Origin: a bacterium
Lineage (GTDB): Bacteria; Arandabacterota; Arandabacteria; Arandabacterales; Arandabacteraceae
Length of the DNA: 8,014 nucleotides
Direction: 5' to 3'
Assembly: GCA_025774405.1 (NCBI GenBank)
Contig: JALGWB010000106.1
Span: 1-8,014, forward strand
Shown here: positions 6,490 through 8,014 of the stretch, one piece after another
How the letters are laid out: each line of letters starts with the position of its first letter
Position numbering within the stretch: the first letter of the stretch is position 1
Program-made: the position numbers and the translations under genes
The notes under the pieces: generated by a model
Told to the model about the DNA's origin: nothing
Database searches by the model: none
The model's input: only the letters and a program-made list of their open reading frames with translations

Positions 6490-6501
6490 GGGGGATGTGA
6501 T

Positions 6502-7092
6502 ATGAGACGATGGGGCTTCTTTCTGATCGCAATCTTACTTGTGACGGGATGCTGGAATCCGTTTGGTTCAAAGGGGAACGGTGGTAAGAATGGGGGCGGG
6601 TCTGAAATAAATCGGGAGTTGATGGATAATCTCGTTGATTTCCTGGCTTTTGCCTATGAACGCCGTGAGATTGAAAAATATGAGGAAGCTCTCGATGATA
6701 GATATCTCTTTGAGTTTACGGAGGATGTTGCTGATAGCCTGAATCTTCCTCCAGATGAGCCATGGTGGGGAAAGGAGGAGGATGTCCGTTCAACTGAAAA
6801 TATGTTTGAAGATCCCGAAGTCACCAATATAGTGATGGATCTTTCCAACAAGATTAGTGAATGGGCACCGATTGAGGAGATAAGACCTCGAGAGGGTGGA
6901 GGAGTGGATACCATAAATGCCTTCGTTGCAAGATTTGAGCCTCTTATCATTGTGACTGTTGAGAAGCCCGGAGCCGAGCCTACGAACTGGGAGGTCCGTG
7001 ACAGCTGGGTGGATATTTGGGCTACTCCCGATCCCAATTACGAAGGGCTCTGGACAATCCTCAGGATAAAGGAAATCCGGAAGCCAAAGTAG
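6502..7092 (+). CDS. Lipoprotein, divergent paralogue of the preceding one
   Basis: 196 residues, 12 bases after the previous stop, with GGGGG as the only ribosome-site candidate. The lipobox V14-T-G-C17 gives a lipidated Cys17, followed by a Gly/Lys/Asn-rich flexible linker (to about residue 38). The body has the same order of features as the upstream lipoprotein: NLVDFLAFAYERREIEKYEEA, YLFEFTED, then DEPWWGKEEDVRSTENMF, a strand-rich middle and EGLWTILRIKEIRKP at the end. The 'PWWGKEEDVRSTENMF' block is a recurring feature of lipoproteins of this general type. The shared pattern (YE-x-L/A, FVF/LFEF, GLW-x-I, charged end) suggests tandem duplication followed by divergence. Likely periplasmic, perhaps with the barrel. 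Function unknown. Confidence 0.75.
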   Translation: MRRWGFFLIAILLVTGCWNPFGSKGNGGKNGGGSEINRELMDNLVDFLAFAYERREIEKYEEALDDRYLFEFTEDVADSLNLPPDEPWWGKEEDVRSTENMFEDPEVTNIVMDLSNKISEWAPIEEIRPREGGGVDTINAFVARFEPLIIVTVEKPGAEPTNWEVRDSWVDIWATPDPNYEGLWTILRIKEIRKPK

Positions 7093-7138
7093 ACCAGGGG
7101 CGGAAATACACTTTGCCTCTCGACCCAGCCAAAACACG

Positions 7139-7546
7139 ATGAAAAAGCATCTTGGTTTTAGACCTATCCTGACTGTTACCGTCTGCCTTGCCTTGCTCGG
7201 GGCTCTGATTTACGGATTTCGCTTTTTCATCTCTCCAGGCACCGATCCTGAACTTATCAAGGCTGTGCTCGACAGCGTGTATCTAACCCTTCCCGTCAAG
7301 GAGGTAACGACCACTCCATCGGAGGCTCGAGGTGGTATCAGGTGTGATCGACTCGTAATCGATCGGGGAGCATCAATCGTCCGAGCCAATCTTGCAATAA
7401 CGGAGGCCGTCAAAAGCGTTGGTGGTGAGGTCGTCTATGGTGTAGAATCAATTGATAGCCACAGGCGGTGGCAGATCGTGACACTTGGAATCTCGGATGG
7501 TGATAGTGTCATTCGGGAGATAAGACTTGAAAAGCGCATCAAGTAA
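7139..7546 (+). CDS. Small membrane-anchored protein, unknown function
   Basis: 135 residues. Residues 9-29 (ILTVTVCLALLGALIYGFRF) form one membrane segment after a basic N-terminus (MKKH), so the remaining 105 residues should face the periplasm. They read as a small alpha/beta domain: VDSVYLTLPVKEVTT, RLVIDRGASIVRANLAITEA, GGEVVYGVES, WQIVTLGISDGDSVIREIRL. The pattern is reminiscent of the short domain in front of divergent polysaccharide deacetylases, but no deacetylase domain follows, and I hold this loosely. No good ribosome site precedes the ATG; the 46-base gap after the lipoprotein gene is otherwise plain. It lies 13 bases before pdxJ, in the same transcription unit. Confidence 0.65.
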   Translation: MKKHLGFRPILTVTVCLALLGALIYGFRFFISPGTDPELIKAVLDSVYLTLPVKEVTTTPSEARGGIRCDRLVIDRGASIVRANLAITEAVKSVGGEVVYGVESIDSHRRWQIVTLGISDGDSVIREIRLEKRIK

Positions 7547-7559
7547 CGGGGGGAGGTAA

Positions 7560-8014
7560 ATGGCTCGACTTGCTGTTAACGTCGATCACGTTGCCAACGT
7601 AAGACAAGCACGCGGGATTGACATACCGGACCCGGTGACGGCAGCAGTGCTTGCAGAACTTGCAGGAGCTCATGGAATTGTAGTGCATCTGAGGGAGGAT
7701 AGGCGGCACATTCAGGAACGCGACCTTGAGATCTTAAGACTCGTGGTGAAGACCAAACTCAATCTCGAGATGGCAGCAACCAGAGAGATGGTCGATATCG
7801 CCAAGCGTATAAAGCCTGACCTGGTGACGCTTGTCCCTGAGCGCAGGCAGGAGCTTACAACCGAAGGCGGGCTCGATGTTGCAGGCAATCTCAAAGATCT
7901 CGAAGCCAAGATAGCTGAACTCAGAGAAAGTGGTATAGCTGTTAGTACCTTTGTCGATCAGAACATAAATCAAATAAAGGCCGCACTCGATGCAGGGGCT
8001 CAGATAGTCGAGAT
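7560..8014 (+). CDS. pdxJ: Pyridoxine 5'-phosphate synthase, 3' end cut by window
   Basis: PdxJ condenses 1-deoxyxylulose 5-phosphate with 3-amino-2-oxopropyl phosphate to make pyridoxine 5'-phosphate, the last ring-forming step of the DXP-dependent vitamin B6 route. The ATG follows GGGGGGAGG by three bases. The 151 visible codons match the family closely: NVDHVANVRQARG (7-19), PDPVTAA (23-29), VVHLREDRRHI (41-51), LNLEMA (67-72), LVPERRQELTTEGGLDVAG, and STFVDQNINQIKAA. His43 and Glu70 correspond to the catalytic His45 and Glu72 of the E. coli enzyme. The family is about 240 residues long, so roughly 90 residues lie beyond the window. It presumably belongs to the ksgA operon; in E. coli ksgA is linked to another B6 gene, pdxA. 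Confidence 0.97.
   Translation, partial: MARLAVNVDHVANVRQARGIDIPDPVTAAVLAELAGAHGIVVHLREDRRHIQERDLEILRLVVKTKLNLEMAATREMVDIAKRIKPDLVTLVPERRQELTTEGGLDVAGNLKDLEAKIAELRESGIAVSTFVDQNINQIKAALDAGAQIVE

Overview
The window looks like a chromosomal segment from a diderm (Gram-negative-type) bacterium of moderate GC. A type IX-like C-terminal sorting domain, lipoproteins and an outer-membrane beta-barrel suggest the Bacteroidetes/Fibrobacteres side of the tree or a related uncultured candidate phylum. I cannot assign a taxon from sequence alone.

Left part (1-1091): the 3' end of a large secreted surface protein, built from near-identical repeats of about 102 residues and ending in a sorting domain. A 164-base internal deletion in the second repeat shifts the frame, so the gene as written is broken (or the repeat is mis-assembled). 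It is followed by about 350 bases with no intact gene, where short coding-like stretches in several frames look like the remains of a decayed gene.

Middle part (1088-2691): a minus-strand gene for a JAMM/MPN-type metalloprotease-like protein with an uncharacterised N-terminal region and its own near-consensus promoter. Divergent from it is a small VOC (glyoxalase-fold) gene broken by one extra G in a G run. This part looks like accessory, possibly decaying, DNA.

Right part (2870-8014): a perfect TTGACA-17-TATAAT promoter, a structured leader with an 11-base Shine-Dalgarno match, and a textbook intrinsic terminator hairpin precede ksgA/rsmA (16S rRNA dimethyltransferase). After ksgA comes a tightly packed same-strand run. 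It holds an outer-membrane beta-barrel (4-base overlap with ksgA), two tandem lipoproteins that look like divergent paralogues, a small membrane-anchored protein, and the 5' part of pdxJ (pyridoxine 5'-phosphate synthase, cut by the window end). Overlaps and short gaps indicate an operon mixing ribosome maturation, envelope proteins of unknown role and vitamin B6 synthesis.

The most interesting points are the promoter-leader-terminator module before ksgA (candidate small RNA or attenuator, lying partly inside an odd N-terminal extension of KsgA), the unusual JAMM protein, and the barrel plus twin-lipoprotein cluster.
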